Shown one piece after another: positions 39,385 to 47,515 of a stretch of 64,000 nucleotides of DNA. The stretch covers positions 1,981,568 to 2,045,567 of the forward strand of contig NZ_AP019822.1 of NCBI RefSeq assembly GCF_007990505.1, read 5' to 3'. The translations under genes were made by a program, and so were the position numbers. This DNA comes from Pseudoleptotrichia goodfellowii. GTDB taxonomy: Bacteria > Fusobacteriota > Fusobacteriia > Fusobacteriales > Leptotrichiaceae. How positions within the stretch are numbered: position 1 is the first letter of the stretch; each line of letters begins with the position of its first letter. The notes under the pieces were generated by a model. That model was not told the DNA's origin. It was given only the letters and a program-made list of their open reading frames with translations, and did not search any database.

Positions 39385-39840
39385 ATGAAATTAGCTGAAG
39401 CTCTCATTTTAAGAGCGGATTTGCAGAAAAGAATAGAACAGTTGCGTATCAGACTCAATAACAATGCAAAAGTTCAGGAAAATGACACTCCTACAGAAAA
39501 TCCCGTAACACTGATTTCTGAACTCAACAGTTGCATTGACGAGCTGACTTCTCTTATAAAGAAAATCAATAAAACAAACTGTACTGCTACTTCAAACGGC
39601 GTAACTTTAGTCGATTTAATAGCGGAAAGAGATACTTTAACTCTAAAAGCCAATATTATGAGGACTTTTTTACAACAGGCAAGCCAAAAAGTAGAACTCT
39701 ATTCAAGTAAAGAAATTAAAATATTAAGTACCGTAGATGTACCCTCTTTACAAAAGGAAGTCGATAATTTATCCAAGAAAATCAGAGAAACGGATACAGC
39801 GTTGCAGCAGGCAAACTGGCTTACCGATTTAATAGAATAA
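39385..39840 (+). CDS. DIP1984 family protein
   Basis: This 151-residue helical protein starts MKLAEALILRADLQKRIEQL, continues RLNNNAKVQE, and has ELTSLIKKINKTNC in the middle, which is the conserved core of the DIP1984 (DUF6847) family. It is mostly amphipathic coiled-coil-like helices, without signal peptide or catalytic motif. The family is widespread; some members have been called septicolysin-like, but no function is established. It is expressed from the consensus promoter at 39,334-39,362 as a single gene. Confidence 0.8.
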   Translation: MKLAEALILRADLQKRIEQLRIRLNNNAKVQENDTPTENPVTLISELNSCIDELTSLIKKINKTNCTATSNGVTLVDLIAERDTLTLKANIMRTFLQQASQKVELYSSKEIKILSTVDVPSLQKEVDNLSKKIRETDTALQQANWLTDLIE

Positions 39841-40035
39841 TTTTTCTTTATAGAATATTTAGGTGTAGATTTATTAAAAGCGAGTACAACTTTTTCCCTG
39901 TCACGGAATATCGGGTAATTCGGAGGAGTTACAATCTTTTTTATTGTTATCCTCAGTATTGTTACACGAGTACAGTTATAGAGTAATGTTACTACCACGT
40001 ACTGTTTTAATAATATCGAGGGCGGGTTTCGGGAA
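39841..40035. other. Intergenic stretch richer in G and C than the surrounding spacers, nothing recognised
   Basis: About 195 bp between the DIP1984 gene and a terminator lacks the very AT-rich composition of other spacers here and contains several short G/C words (CCCTGTCACGG, CACGAGTACAG, CCACGTACTG). The minus strand has an open frame that overlaps the DIP1984 gene and does not look like a protein. No repeat, tRNA or RNA family was recognised. Confidence 0.3.
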
Positions 40036-40078
40036 AAAAAGATTTATCTCAAGTTTTTGTTTTGAAATAAATCTTTTT
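40036..40078. terminator. Bidirectional terminator
   Basis: AAAAAGATTTAT (40,036-40,047) and ATAAATCTTTTT (40,067-40,078) pair perfectly, with further TCAA/TTGA pairing inside. It lies between the convergent DIP1984 and 40,128-40,697 genes and carries T runs on both strands. Confidence 0.8.
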
Positions 40079-40127
40079 GTATTATTAAATTCTCTTCTTA
40101 AAATTTAGTTTTTATTTGCAACACTGT

Positions 40128-40697
40128 TTAATTATAGCAGCTTTCACAATGTTTAATAATACTGCCGTCCGTTTCATCTTCTATTCTCTGCACAGCACGC
40201 CGAACTTTAAAACTTGCAATAACTTTTTTTGGAATCTCTAATTCATCAAAATCTCTATTTAATATTTCAACTTTCCTATAAAAACCTATTTGATATTTTC
40301 CAGGTATATACTTGCTTCCCAAATTATATCTACATTCGCCTGTAATTTTTCCAAGTCTATATATCTTGCCAAACTTTATCCAAACAAAATCTTCTATTTT
40401 CATTCCTTCAATAAATATACTCTGAATATCTGTATTAAAATGTTTCAAATCATCATTTCTTTTTTCTAAATCTACTTCTTTATTAAGTTCTGCTCTTATT
40501 TTATTTACTATCTCTTCTACTTCGAAATCTTTCTCCTGTATATCTTTATCAAAACCCTCTTTTGAACTCCATCCTAATCCAATATAATTATTAAGAATAT
40601 CATCATTTAAAATTACTTCGGGATTTCTGTTATTTTCATTAAATAATATTTCCTGTTGTTTTTTCATATTTATACGCCAAATCTTATTTTTAGACAT
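40128..40697 (-). CDS. Unknown 189-residue protein
   Basis: No family recognised. It is soluble, without signal peptide. The middle has KIEDFVWIKFGKIYRLGKITGECRYN, a short beta-barrel-like stretch reminiscent of reader modules found at the front of some restriction and nuclease proteins; that is an impression only. It ends with two cysteines (KHCESCYN). An internal Met (MKKQQEIL, codon 11) is an alternative start. It lies 14 bp downstream of the membrane-protein gene at 40,712 on the same strand and is the last gene of a three-gene unit. Confidence 0.6.
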   Translation of the reverse strand: MSKNKIWRINMKKQQEILFNENNRNPEVILNDDILNNYIGLGWSSKEGFDKDIQEKDFEVEEIVNKIRAELNKEVDLEKRNDDLKHFNTDIQSIFIEGMKIEDFVWIKFGKIYRLGKITGECRYNLGSKYIPGKYQIGFYRKVEILNRDFDELEIPKKVIASFKVRRAVQRIEDETDGSIIKHCESCYN

Positions 40698-40711
40698 TTC
40701 ATTTCCTTTCT

Positions 40712-41467
40712 TTAATAATTTTTTAAATCGTGTATTTCAAACTTAAAATTTTGAAATAACTTCACAGCTTCATCAAGTGTATCGTTGGCAGATGATGATA
40801 TTTGATTTATCTCTTCTTTATCAGGCGTGCTATCTGTTAGTATTTTATACATTGCATCTGTAGCTTTTTGAAAATATACTATTCTTGTCTTTAAAACTTT
40901 TATTCCACTTGTAATTGTTTTTTTACATTTATTATCAAAATTTTCATCTCCTGTTATATTACAATTCAAATTTTGAAATTCTGAAAGTGTTTCCTGTGTA
41001 ATAGTAAGACTTTCCTTTCCTTTATAATAAAAATCATAAGGATCTACATTTGTCTTTGTACTTTCTAAATATTCTGCTAATACTTTATCTGCTTTATCCC
41101 ATGTTCTTACAATTTCATTAATTATTCTATTCTTTTCAGTCTCAACATTTTTTCGTATTTCCAAATTTCTTTTTTCTTCTTCAAGTTTGGCTTTTTCTTG
41201 AGATAATTTTTGTAGCTCTTCTGATTTTGCTATTTCATTATTTTTTGTTTCTTCTCTCTTTGAAACACTTGATTTATTTTCACTAAGAAAAATTGAACCG
41301 TAAAATAATATCATAGCAAATATATAAATACTTCCGTACATAATTTTTTTCTTTTTTTCCATTTTACTTTGATAAATTACAACAGGTACTAAAACATACC
41401 AAAATAACACAATTAATACTAATCCGGGTGTACTTTTATACCACGGATTTTTTTGTTTTTCTTCCAT
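40712..41467 (-). CDS. Unknown protein with two transmembrane helices and a coiled coil
   Basis: This 251-residue protein is of unknown family. Two hydrophobic helices (about residues 14-31 and 40-60) are followed by a strongly charged coiled coil (EELQKLSQEKAKLEEEKRNL, about 75-115) and a helical C-terminal domain with two cysteines (NLNCNITGDENFDNKCKK). This suggests a membrane-anchored protein with a long helical domain on one face. It is the middle gene of the 40,128-41,902 unit, 21 bp after the signal-peptide protein. Confidence 0.6.
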   Translation of the reverse strand: MEEKQKNPWYKSTPGLVLIVLFWYVLVPVVIYQSKMEKKKKIMYGSIYIFAMILFYGSIFLSENKSSVSKREETKNNEIAKSEELQKLSQEKAKLEEEKRNLEIRKNVETEKNRIINEIVRTWDKADKVLAEYLESTKTNVDPYDFYYKGKESLTITQETLSEFQNLNCNITGDENFDNKCKKTITSGIKVLKTRIVYFQKATDAMYKILTDSTPDKEEINQISSSANDTLDEAVKLFQNFKFEIHDLKNY

Positions 41468-41488
41468 AATCTCTCCTTATTTTTATTA

Positions 41489-41902
41489 TTAATCTAACAT
41501 AAGATGCTTATCTTGAGTATATCTGACTTTACTTATTCCTTTAAAAGTAACATACGGACTTCCTTTTCTTAAAAAAAGTGTATTTCCAAAAGGATCAGAA
41601 TTAAAAATTGCTGAAAATTCACTGTTACCGTTTCTAAAATAACCGCCATTCTTATTATTTAAACTCCATGATATATTATTCTTTCTAATTACATTAAAAT
41701 TTATATTTACTCCTATGTACCATCTTTTTTCAATATTACAATCAGTTTTAACTATGTTGGAGCTTGTTCTTCCGCTAAACATAAAAATAGTTAAGTACGG
41801 TTCAAAAGCTATTACATTTTTAGTATTCATATTTATAGTTACTTCACATGATAAACTTGGAACTGCAATTACTAACATTATTAATATTATTAATTTCTTC
41901 AT
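41489..41902 (-). CDS. Unknown small exported protein
   Basis: This 137-residue protein has a clear Sec signal peptide (MKKLIILIMLVIAVPSLSCE; the SLSC could alternatively be a lipobox, giving lipid Cys19). The mature part is predicted beta-rich with many Asn and aromatic residues. No family recognised. It is the first gene of the three-gene unit, preceded by a GGAGG site, and the three products may act together at the envelope; that is inference from operon structure only. Confidence 0.6.
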   Translation of the reverse strand: MKKLIILIMLVIAVPSLSCEVTINMNTKNVIAFEPYLTIFMFSGRTSSNIVKTDCNIEKRWYIGVNINFNVIRKNNISWSLNNKNGGYFRNGNSEFSAIFNSDPFGNTLFLRKGSPYVTFKGISKVRYTQDKHLMLD

Positions 41903-41991
41903 TTTTCCTCCTTTCTATATTTTCTTTTTATTTATTTACAATTTTTTTCTTTATTCTATATTTATTTACATTAATATTTTATCAAAAAAAA

Positions 41992-42021
41992 AAAAAATGC
42001 AATTAATTTTTTGCATTTTTT
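41992..42021 (-). terminator. Terminator downstream of the broken esterase gene
   Basis: AAAAAATGCAA (41,992-42,002) pairs with TTGCATTTTTT (42,011-42,021) over 11 bases. On the minus strand it is followed by a long T run. Confidence 0.75.
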
Positions 42022-42069
42022 AAAATAAAATATTTTATTTTATAAATTACTTATCTTATATTCTTATAC

Positions 42070-43621
42070 CTATCTAACAATCCCGTCTACCCAAGTAAAC
42101 AACTCATCCAAATCATAGTCTCCTGAATGTCCTGTAGCCCAAGGAGATGCAAAATCCACGTTTTTACCTGTATTCTCAAGTTTTAATGCCAATATAGCCG
42201 GAATAGCTAAAGAAGTATCTCTATCAATCGCACCGTGTCTTATTCTCCAGTATTTGGAAACAGTTGCACCTTTTGTGCCTATATAATACATAGGATTCAT
42301 CATCTTTATTATATTTTTTTCAGCCATTTGACCGTTTGTCGTGCTGTGTTCCAACATATATTTGGTAAAATGCTTATTATCCACAGTCTTATCTCCGAAA
42401 AGATTATTTTCTCCTGTAGACAAATCAACATTATCAAATGCTCCCGGAGTTTTCATTCTTCCCATATATTTCACATATTCGTCAAAATTCAAATCGACTA
42501 CTTTGTTATTTTTTATTGTAAGAAACTTAAATGTTGACAAATCTGTTCCTGCCTTTAAGGCTTTATTTGCAGAATCAATATAATATTTCTTTATCTGTTC
42601 TTTGAAACTTCCGTTCCCATTCTTGTCAAGTGTCAACAATTTTCCGCTTTTGTCTTTTAACTTTAAACTATTTAAATACTGAGGAAATAGGGCTTTAAGG
42701 TCTGCCGATCTTTTTATTTCGTCTTCGGTCAGTTTTCCTTCGACTTCTTTTCTCTGAACATTATAGTCCAGCATAGTTATATTTATTTTCTTATAATCGT
42801 TTACACCGTTAAATATCCATTCATATGCTTCATTGGCATTATCGAGATTGGTTATCGGACAATAAGCCGATACGGCAAAAATATCGTCTTTTGCTTCAGC
42901 CGCTCCCAACTCCTTTAAATAAGGCTCATAATCCTTACTGTTTCCTGTAGCTCCTAACAGTGCCGATAATGCTCCTCCCGCACTTGTCCCATTGGAAATA
43001 ATTCTGTCGGCATTACCGGGCATAGTCTTATCATTATAATGCAGATAACGGACTGCCGCTTTCAAGTCAATAATAGCTGCAGGTGCTTTTCCTGTATAAT
43101 TTCCCTGCTCGTCTTTCAGCGTTCTTCCTCTTGCTCCCGGTGCTGCAATTACATACCCCCTAAGCATTTTCTTTACCGCTTCTTTTATCCATCCCAACAG
43201 TTCCCGCAGCTCCCGGCATATATCCGCCGACACTGTTCGGAAAAAATATCGGTGCATTTTTCGCATTATATTTTCCTACAGATTTGTTGTTAAAATACTC
43301 CTCGGGTATATAAATATTTATAGTCTGATAATTTACATCCACAGGATTTTTTACATAAACTATATTTTCATATGCTCTGTATTCTATTGTTTTCCCGTTT
43401 ACTTCTGCTGTCTTTTTTGTATAATTTTGAGTATTAAAATTCAAATCATAACCTTTTTCAGTTTTATTACTCGGCTATATCTTTATTTCCTGTTTATTTG
43501 CAGAAACAGGTGTATTTTTATCAGTTTTATCTGTATTTACCTCTTTTGTTACAGCTCCTGTCGCAACTAACGAAAATATTCCGAACAAAAACAACATTAA
43601 TTTCAATTTTTTTCTTTTCAT
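42070..43621 (-). pseudogene. Tannase/feruloyl-esterase-like alpha/beta hydrolase, broken by a stop and a deletion/frameshift
   Basis: The gene begins at 43,621 (GGGAG site, signal peptide MKRKKLKLMLFLFGIF). It has an in-frame TAG after QEIKI (about 43,474), then continues in the same frame through YENIVYVKNPVDVNYQ and IYIPEEYF to GKENA, where the frame ends at 43,160. The rest, starting LRGYVIAAPGARGR, is in another frame to 42,070. About seven residues expected at the junction are missing, which suggests a small deletion. The nucleophile motif SNGTSAGGALSAL and later AYCPITNLDNA match the subtype B tannase-like esterases of fusobacteria. Not expected to be functional. Confidence 0.8.
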
Positions 43622-43704
43622 AATTAGTCTCCCATCTCTATTTTATAAATATATTTTATCATTGAAACCTTTAAATTTAGATATTTTCTTTCTTATTTTT
43701 CCGT

Positions 43705-44616
43705 TTATTCTTTTTGAAAAATAAACTGCAAATACTTTACAAAGACATAAATTACGGCAACTAATGCTATTATTTCAGTCAGATTGACAACTTTGGCAAG
43801 TACAGAAACATTTAGTCCGACCTTCTTGAATACACCTGTCATAAGTTTTAAGGCCAATCCGCTTATTACGAGAGGGAATGTAAATGCCGAGAAACTCGGA
43901 TAAAATTTCAATTTTAATAATTTCGGCATAGAAATAAGTACCATCACGTAAAATAAAGTTGTCAAGAAAATCAGCAAATTAAAGATAATAAAGTTTTTTT
44001 CAGGGAAATTGCTTATATATCCTGCAAGTAAAAGTGCCGCAGGTGCTGCAAAAACTGCAAAAGTAGGTGTTGCAGGTTCAGATATTTTCTTTACTTTCAA
44101 TACTCTGTATAATACTATCGGCAATAACACTATATATGTTACAAATCCGAACCAGAAAGCTGCTTTTCCGAACACAGGCATTTTATACCAAGGTGCAGTT
44201 ACACTCACTGTTACGATCCCTACATAAACAATAAACCATGTTGTAAAAACTGTTTCTATATTACGTTTCGGTATATATTTTACACTGAACTGGACAATCA
44301 GTAATACATGTATCAAAATTCCGATATACCAGAAAACAATCCCGACAGCTTTATTCGGCAAATATGCTGATAAAATAATTATAGCCATGGAATACGTAGC
44401 AAAACTTCCTGATATAACAGGATTTTCCATAACTTTTTTAAATCCTTCAAGATTCGATAATATTTTTATCGTAAGCAACAAAATTATAATAAATGCTATA
44501 ATCCCTAATAAATTTCTGGGAGTTTCTCCATAACTCTTTAACAAGTTTCCTAAAGCTGCCATTCCCAGTGCCAATCCTGAAATAGGTACAGGATATTTTT
44601 CCAAAAATTTTTTCAT
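43705..44616 (-). CDS. TDT (SLAC1/TehA) family transporter
   Basis: This 303-residue protein has about ten transmembrane helices. The family start is present as YPVPISGLALGMAALGNLL, and the later VFAAPAALLLAGYISNF and FPLVISGLALKL segments fit the tellurite-resistance/dicarboxylate transporter (TDT) group. Members conduct anions or export dicarboxylates or sulfite; the substrate cannot be set from sequence. It is a single minus-strand gene 83 bp downstream of the broken esterase gene, with AAAGGAG before its ATG. Confidence 0.85.
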   Translation of the reverse strand: MKKFLEKYPVPISGLALGMAALGNLLKSYGETPRNLLGIIAFIIILLLTIKILSNLEGFKKVMENPVISGSFATYSMAIIILSAYLPNKAVGIVFWYIGILIHVLLIVQFSVKYIPKRNIETVFTTWFIVYVGIVTVSVTAPWYKMPVFGKAAFWFGFVTYIVLLPIVLYRVLKVKKISEPATPTFAVFAAPAALLLAGYISNFPEKNFIIFNLLIFLTTLFYVMVLISMPKLLKLKFYPSFSAFTFPLVISGLALKLMTGVFKKVGLNVSVLAKVVNLTEIIALVAVIYVFVKYLQFIFQKE

Positions 44617-44803
44617 TTTAATTCTCCTTTAATCGTTTTGATTTTTACATACAATATTTATACATTATTTTTGACGATTTTAATATATCTTATTTTTAAA
44701 TACTGTATTCTTTTTTCTTATATTGATTTTTTTCCGATTCAGGATAAAATTTATTAGAGTAACTATTTTTTGGAGAAAAAACTGAAAACAGGAGGGAAAA
44801 ACA

Positions 44804-45295
44804 ATGGGAAAAATTGATACTAAAAATTATACAAAAGAAGAAATTATTGCAAAAGTCAAAGAAGAAGCCGAAGAACTTTATGAAAACGGTACTTTTTTCT
44901 GCAGTGAAGCTGTTATAACTGTTTTAAACAATTATTTAGGTCAGCCTTATCCGCCTGAAGTAGTTAAAATGGCAAGCGGATTTCCTATAGGAATGGGTAA
45001 AGCAGGCTGTTTATGCGGTGCCGTATCGGGAGGACAAATGGCTTTAGGTATTGTCTACGGCAGAACTCAAGGGGAAGCGATGCAGGAGAAAATGTTTGAA
45101 ATGTCCAAAAGCCTTCATGACTATATCATAAAGGAATACGGTTCATGCTGCTGTCGTGTTATGACAAGAAAATGGCGGGGAGACGATTTCAAAAGTCCTG
45201 AAAGAAAACGTCATTGTGTGGAAATTACAGGAAAAGTCGCAGAATGGATAGCAGAACAGCTTATTAATGATAATCAGATTGAAACTAAACATTAA
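44804..45295 (+). CDS. C_GCAxxG_C_C family redox protein
   Basis: This 163-residue protein follows the family's cysteine pattern: FFCSEAV (Cys33), GKAGCLCGAVSGGQMALG (Cys69, Cys71), then YGSCCCRV (Cys115-117) and RHCVEITG (Cys138). The family is thought to bind a metal or cluster or to act in redox reactions, but no biochemical role is settled. Here the second motif reads GCLCGAVSGG. An AGGAGG site precedes the ATG. Monocistronic, ending at a strong hairpin (45,303-45,349). Confidence 0.85.
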   Translation: MGKIDTKNYTKEEIIAKVKEEAEELYENGTFFCSEAVITVLNNYLGQPYPPEVVKMASGFPIGMGKAGCLCGAVSGGQMALGIVYGRTQGEAMQEKMFEMSKSLHDYIIKEYGSCCCRVMTRKWRGDDFKSPERKRHCVEITGKVAEWIAEQLINDNQIETKH

Positions 45296-45302
45296 TTTAA
45301 AC

Positions 45303-45349
45303 AAAAAGACTGTTTAGAGATAATAAATTTATCTAAAAGCAGTCTTTTT
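45303..45349. terminator. Bidirectional terminator
   Basis: AAAAAGACTG (45,303-45,312) pairs perfectly with CAGTCTTTTT (45,340-45,349), with inner AGATAA/TTATCT pairing, between convergent genes. Confidence 0.85.
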
Positions 45350-45368
45350 ATCGTGTTTTTATTTTCTG

Positions 45369-45689
45369 CTATTTTCCATTCCATATATATTCCTTCAAAT
45401 CTACACATCCGCTTTCTTCCACATAGACTTCTTCATTTTCCAAACGGATTTTCTGCTCTTCACTTCCGTTTTCTCCGAACGTTTTTGCCAACTCTCCGAA
45501 TCTGTTTACTACTCTATGACAAGGCACATCTTTATAAGGGCAACTGCTCATTGCATATCCTACCACTCTTGAAAGTCTCGGATTTCCTATCATAATCGCA
45601 ATCTGACCATATGTAGCAACTTTCCCGCAAGGTATTTTTCTTACAATTTTATATATTTCTTCAAATATATTATCTTTCTTGTTTTTCAT
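45369..45689 (-). CDS. MGMT family (methylated-DNA--protein-cysteine methyltransferase-like) protein
   Basis: This short 106-residue protein contains only the DNA-binding/active-site domain of the O6-alkylguanine transferase fold. The acceptor cysteine is present in the motif PCHRVV (Cys57), and IPCGKVATYGQIA is the helix-turn-helix region. The start is placed at 45,689 (MKNKKDN) because AAAGGA lies 9 nt before it; an ATG at 45,707 would overlap that site. It lacks the amino-terminal domain of Ogt/Ada, as do alkyltransferase-like proteins, but unlike those it retains the Cys. Confidence 0.82.
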   Translation of the reverse strand: MKNKKDNIFEEIYKIVRKIPCGKVATYGQIAIMIGNPRLSRVVGYAMSSCPYKDVPCHRVVNRFGELAKTFGENGSEEQKIRLENEEVYVEESGCVDLKEYIWNGK

Positions 45690-45809
45690 ATGCACATATC
45701 CTTTCATAATTGTAATCTTATTATATAATACGACTATTATTTTGTAAATTTCTTAATTAAATTTAATTTTTAAACAGTTTATAATTAATGAAAAATATCA
45801 AAATCAGGC

Positions 45810-45823
45810 TATAATATATTATA
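45810..45823. promoter_or_regulatory. Palindrome TATAATATATTATA before the first acid phosphatase gene
   Basis: A perfect 14-bp palindrome that includes a TATAAT -10 lies 24 bp before the start codon. The same palindrome stands at the same distance before the second copy of the gene (46,662-46,675), so it was either duplicated with the gene or kept by selection. Confidence 0.45.
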
Positions 45824-45846
45824 TACAAAATTTATTAGGAGGATCT

Positions 45847-46575
45847 ATGAAAAAATTATTATTAGTTTTGGCGATTTTATCATCAAGTACATTATTTGCT
45901 GCAGGACCTAAAGTACCTTATACTCATGAAGGATTTTACTCAACCGAGAATGTTCAGAAAGCCGTTCATTTTATATCTGTAGAAGATATTAAAAAGAGTC
46001 TGGAAGGAAAAGGACCTATTAATGTAAGTTTCGATATAGACGACACTCTTGTTCATTCAAGCGGTTATTTCATATACGGTCAATATCATTTTCAGATTCC
46101 GGGTGACGAAAGAGGAGAAAGAAGTTATTTAAAAAATCAGAAATTCTGGGATTATGTTGCTGAAAACGGCGATGAACATTCTATTCCGAAACAATCTGCA
46201 AAAGATCTTATAAAAATGCACTTGGAAAGAGGAGATCACGTTTTCTTTATAACAGGAAGAACCAAACATTCCAAAGACAAAAATTATACTTCCACAAAAC
46301 TTTCAAAAACATTACAGAGATTTTTCGATTTGCCGAAAGAAGTTTACGTAGAATATACTGCTGCTACTCCTACAGGAGGGTTCAAATACGATAAATCATT
46401 CTATATCAAAAAACATAATATATCTATTCACTACGGAGACAGTGATGACGATATTTTAGCTGCAAGAGAAGTAGGAATCAGAGGTATACGTGTAGAGAGA
46501 GCCTATAATTCCACAAATAGACAGAATCTTAACGGAGGATATGGAGAAGAAGTGTTAATTAACTCTGCATGGTAA
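45847..46575 (+). CDS. aphA: Class B (AphA-type) acid phosphatase, HAD family, copy 1
   Basis: This 242-residue periplasmic phosphatase has a signal peptide cleaved near residue 19 (LFAAG) and the HAD motifs of class B enzymes: FDIDDT with nucleophile Asp63 and Asp65, FFITGRT, and HYGDSDDDILAA. It releases phosphate from nucleotides and other organic phosphates. The VKKAVHFISVEDI-like opening (QKAVHFISVEDIKKSL) is diagnostic of AphA. A close paralogue follows 122 bp downstream on the same strand, with the same upstream region. Confidence 0.92.
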   Translation: MKKLLLVLAILSSSTLFAAGPKVPYTHEGFYSTENVQKAVHFISVEDIKKSLEGKGPINVSFDIDDTLVHSSGYFIYGQYHFQIPGDERGERSYLKNQKFWDYVAENGDEHSIPKQSAKDLIKMHLERGDHVFFITGRTKHSKDKNYTSTKLSKTLQRFFDLPKEVYVEYTAATPTGGFKYDKSFYIKKHNISIHYGDSDDDILAAREVGIRGIRVERAYNSTNRQNLNGGYGEEVLINSAW

Positions 46576-46661
46576 TTTATAAATAACAAAATTTTTATAT
46601 CATTTCGATAAAATTAATTATAAATTAATTTTAAAATAATAGTAATTTTTAAAAATCGGGT

Positions 46662-46675
46662 TATAATATATTATA
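46662..46675. promoter_or_regulatory. Palindrome TATAATATATTATA before the second acid phosphatase gene
   Basis: The same 14-bp palindrome as at 45,810-45,823, within a longer block of upstream similarity (ATATATTATATACAAA, then AGGAGGAT). It contains the probable -10 of this copy. Confidence 0.45.
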
Positions 46676-46697
46676 TACAAATTTTTTAGGAGGATTT

Positions 46698-47426
46698 ATG
46701 AAAAAATTATTATTAGCTTTGGCAATTTTGTCATCAAGCACATTATTTGCAGCAGGTCCTAAAGTACCTTATACTCATGAAGGATTTTACTCAACTGACA
46801 AAGTTCAGAAAGCTGTTCACTTTATATCTGTAGAAGATATTAAAAAAAGTTTGGAAGGAAAAGGGCCTATTAATGTAAGTTTTGATATTGATGATACATT
46901 ACTACACTCAAGCGGTTACTTCATTTACGGGCAACATTATTTCCAAATTCCGGGAGATAAAAGAGGGGCAATAAGCTACCTTTACAATCAAAAATTCTGG
47001 GATTATGTTGCTGAAAACGGTGATGAACATTCTATCCCTAAGCAGTCTGCAAAAGATCTTATAAAAATGCACTTGGAAAGAGGAGATAATGTATTCTTTA
47101 TAACAGGAAGAACTAAACATTCTAAAGATAAAAATTATACTTCCACAAAACTTTCAAAAACATTACAAAGATATTTTGATTTGCCGAAAGAAGTTTATGT
47201 AGAATATACAGCCGATACTCCTACAGGAGGATTCAAATACGATAAATCATTCTACATCAAAAAACATAATGTATCTATTCACTACGGAGACAGTGACGAT
47301 GATATTTTAGCTGCAAGAGAATTGGGAATTAGAGGAATCCGTGTTCAAAGAGCTTACAATTCGACTAACCCTCAAAAACTTAACGGAGGATACGGAGAAG
47401 AAGTATTAATTAACTCTGCATGGTAA
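46698..47426 (+). CDS. Class B (AphA-type) acid phosphatase, HAD family, copy 2
   Basis: The 242-residue protein is the same length as copy 1, with about 20 substitutions (roughly 92 percent identical). All catalytic residues are kept: FDIDDT, FFITGRTKHSKDKN, HYGDSDDDI. Differences cluster in surface segments such as DKRGAISYLYNQ versus DERGERSYLKNQ. The coding and upstream regions were duplicated together. Many third-position changes show that the duplication is not very recent. It ends at the hairpin at 47,442-47,493. Confidence 0.92.
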   Translation: MKKLLLALAILSSSTLFAAGPKVPYTHEGFYSTDKVQKAVHFISVEDIKKSLEGKGPINVSFDIDDTLLHSSGYFIYGQHYFQIPGDKRGAISYLYNQKFWDYVAENGDEHSIPKQSAKDLIKMHLERGDNVFFITGRTKHSKDKNYTSTKLSKTLQRYFDLPKEVYVEYTADTPTGGFKYDKSFYIKKHNVSIHYGDSDDDILAARELGIRGIRVQRAYNSTNPQKLNGGYGEEVLINSAW

Positions 47427-47441
47427 TATAAAACAAAAAAT

Positions 47442-47493
47442 AAAGAGCTTTTAAAAAATTTTGACAATTTAAGTCCATTTTTTCAAGCTCTTT
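47442..47493. terminator. Terminator after the acid phosphatase pair
   Basis: AAAGAGCTT (47,442-47,450) pairs with AAGCTCTTT (47,485-47,493), extended by A-rich/T-rich inner arms, and runs into TTTTATTTT. It lies between convergent genes. Confidence 0.8.
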
Positions 47494-47515
47494 TTTATTT
47501 TAAAAATTATATTTA

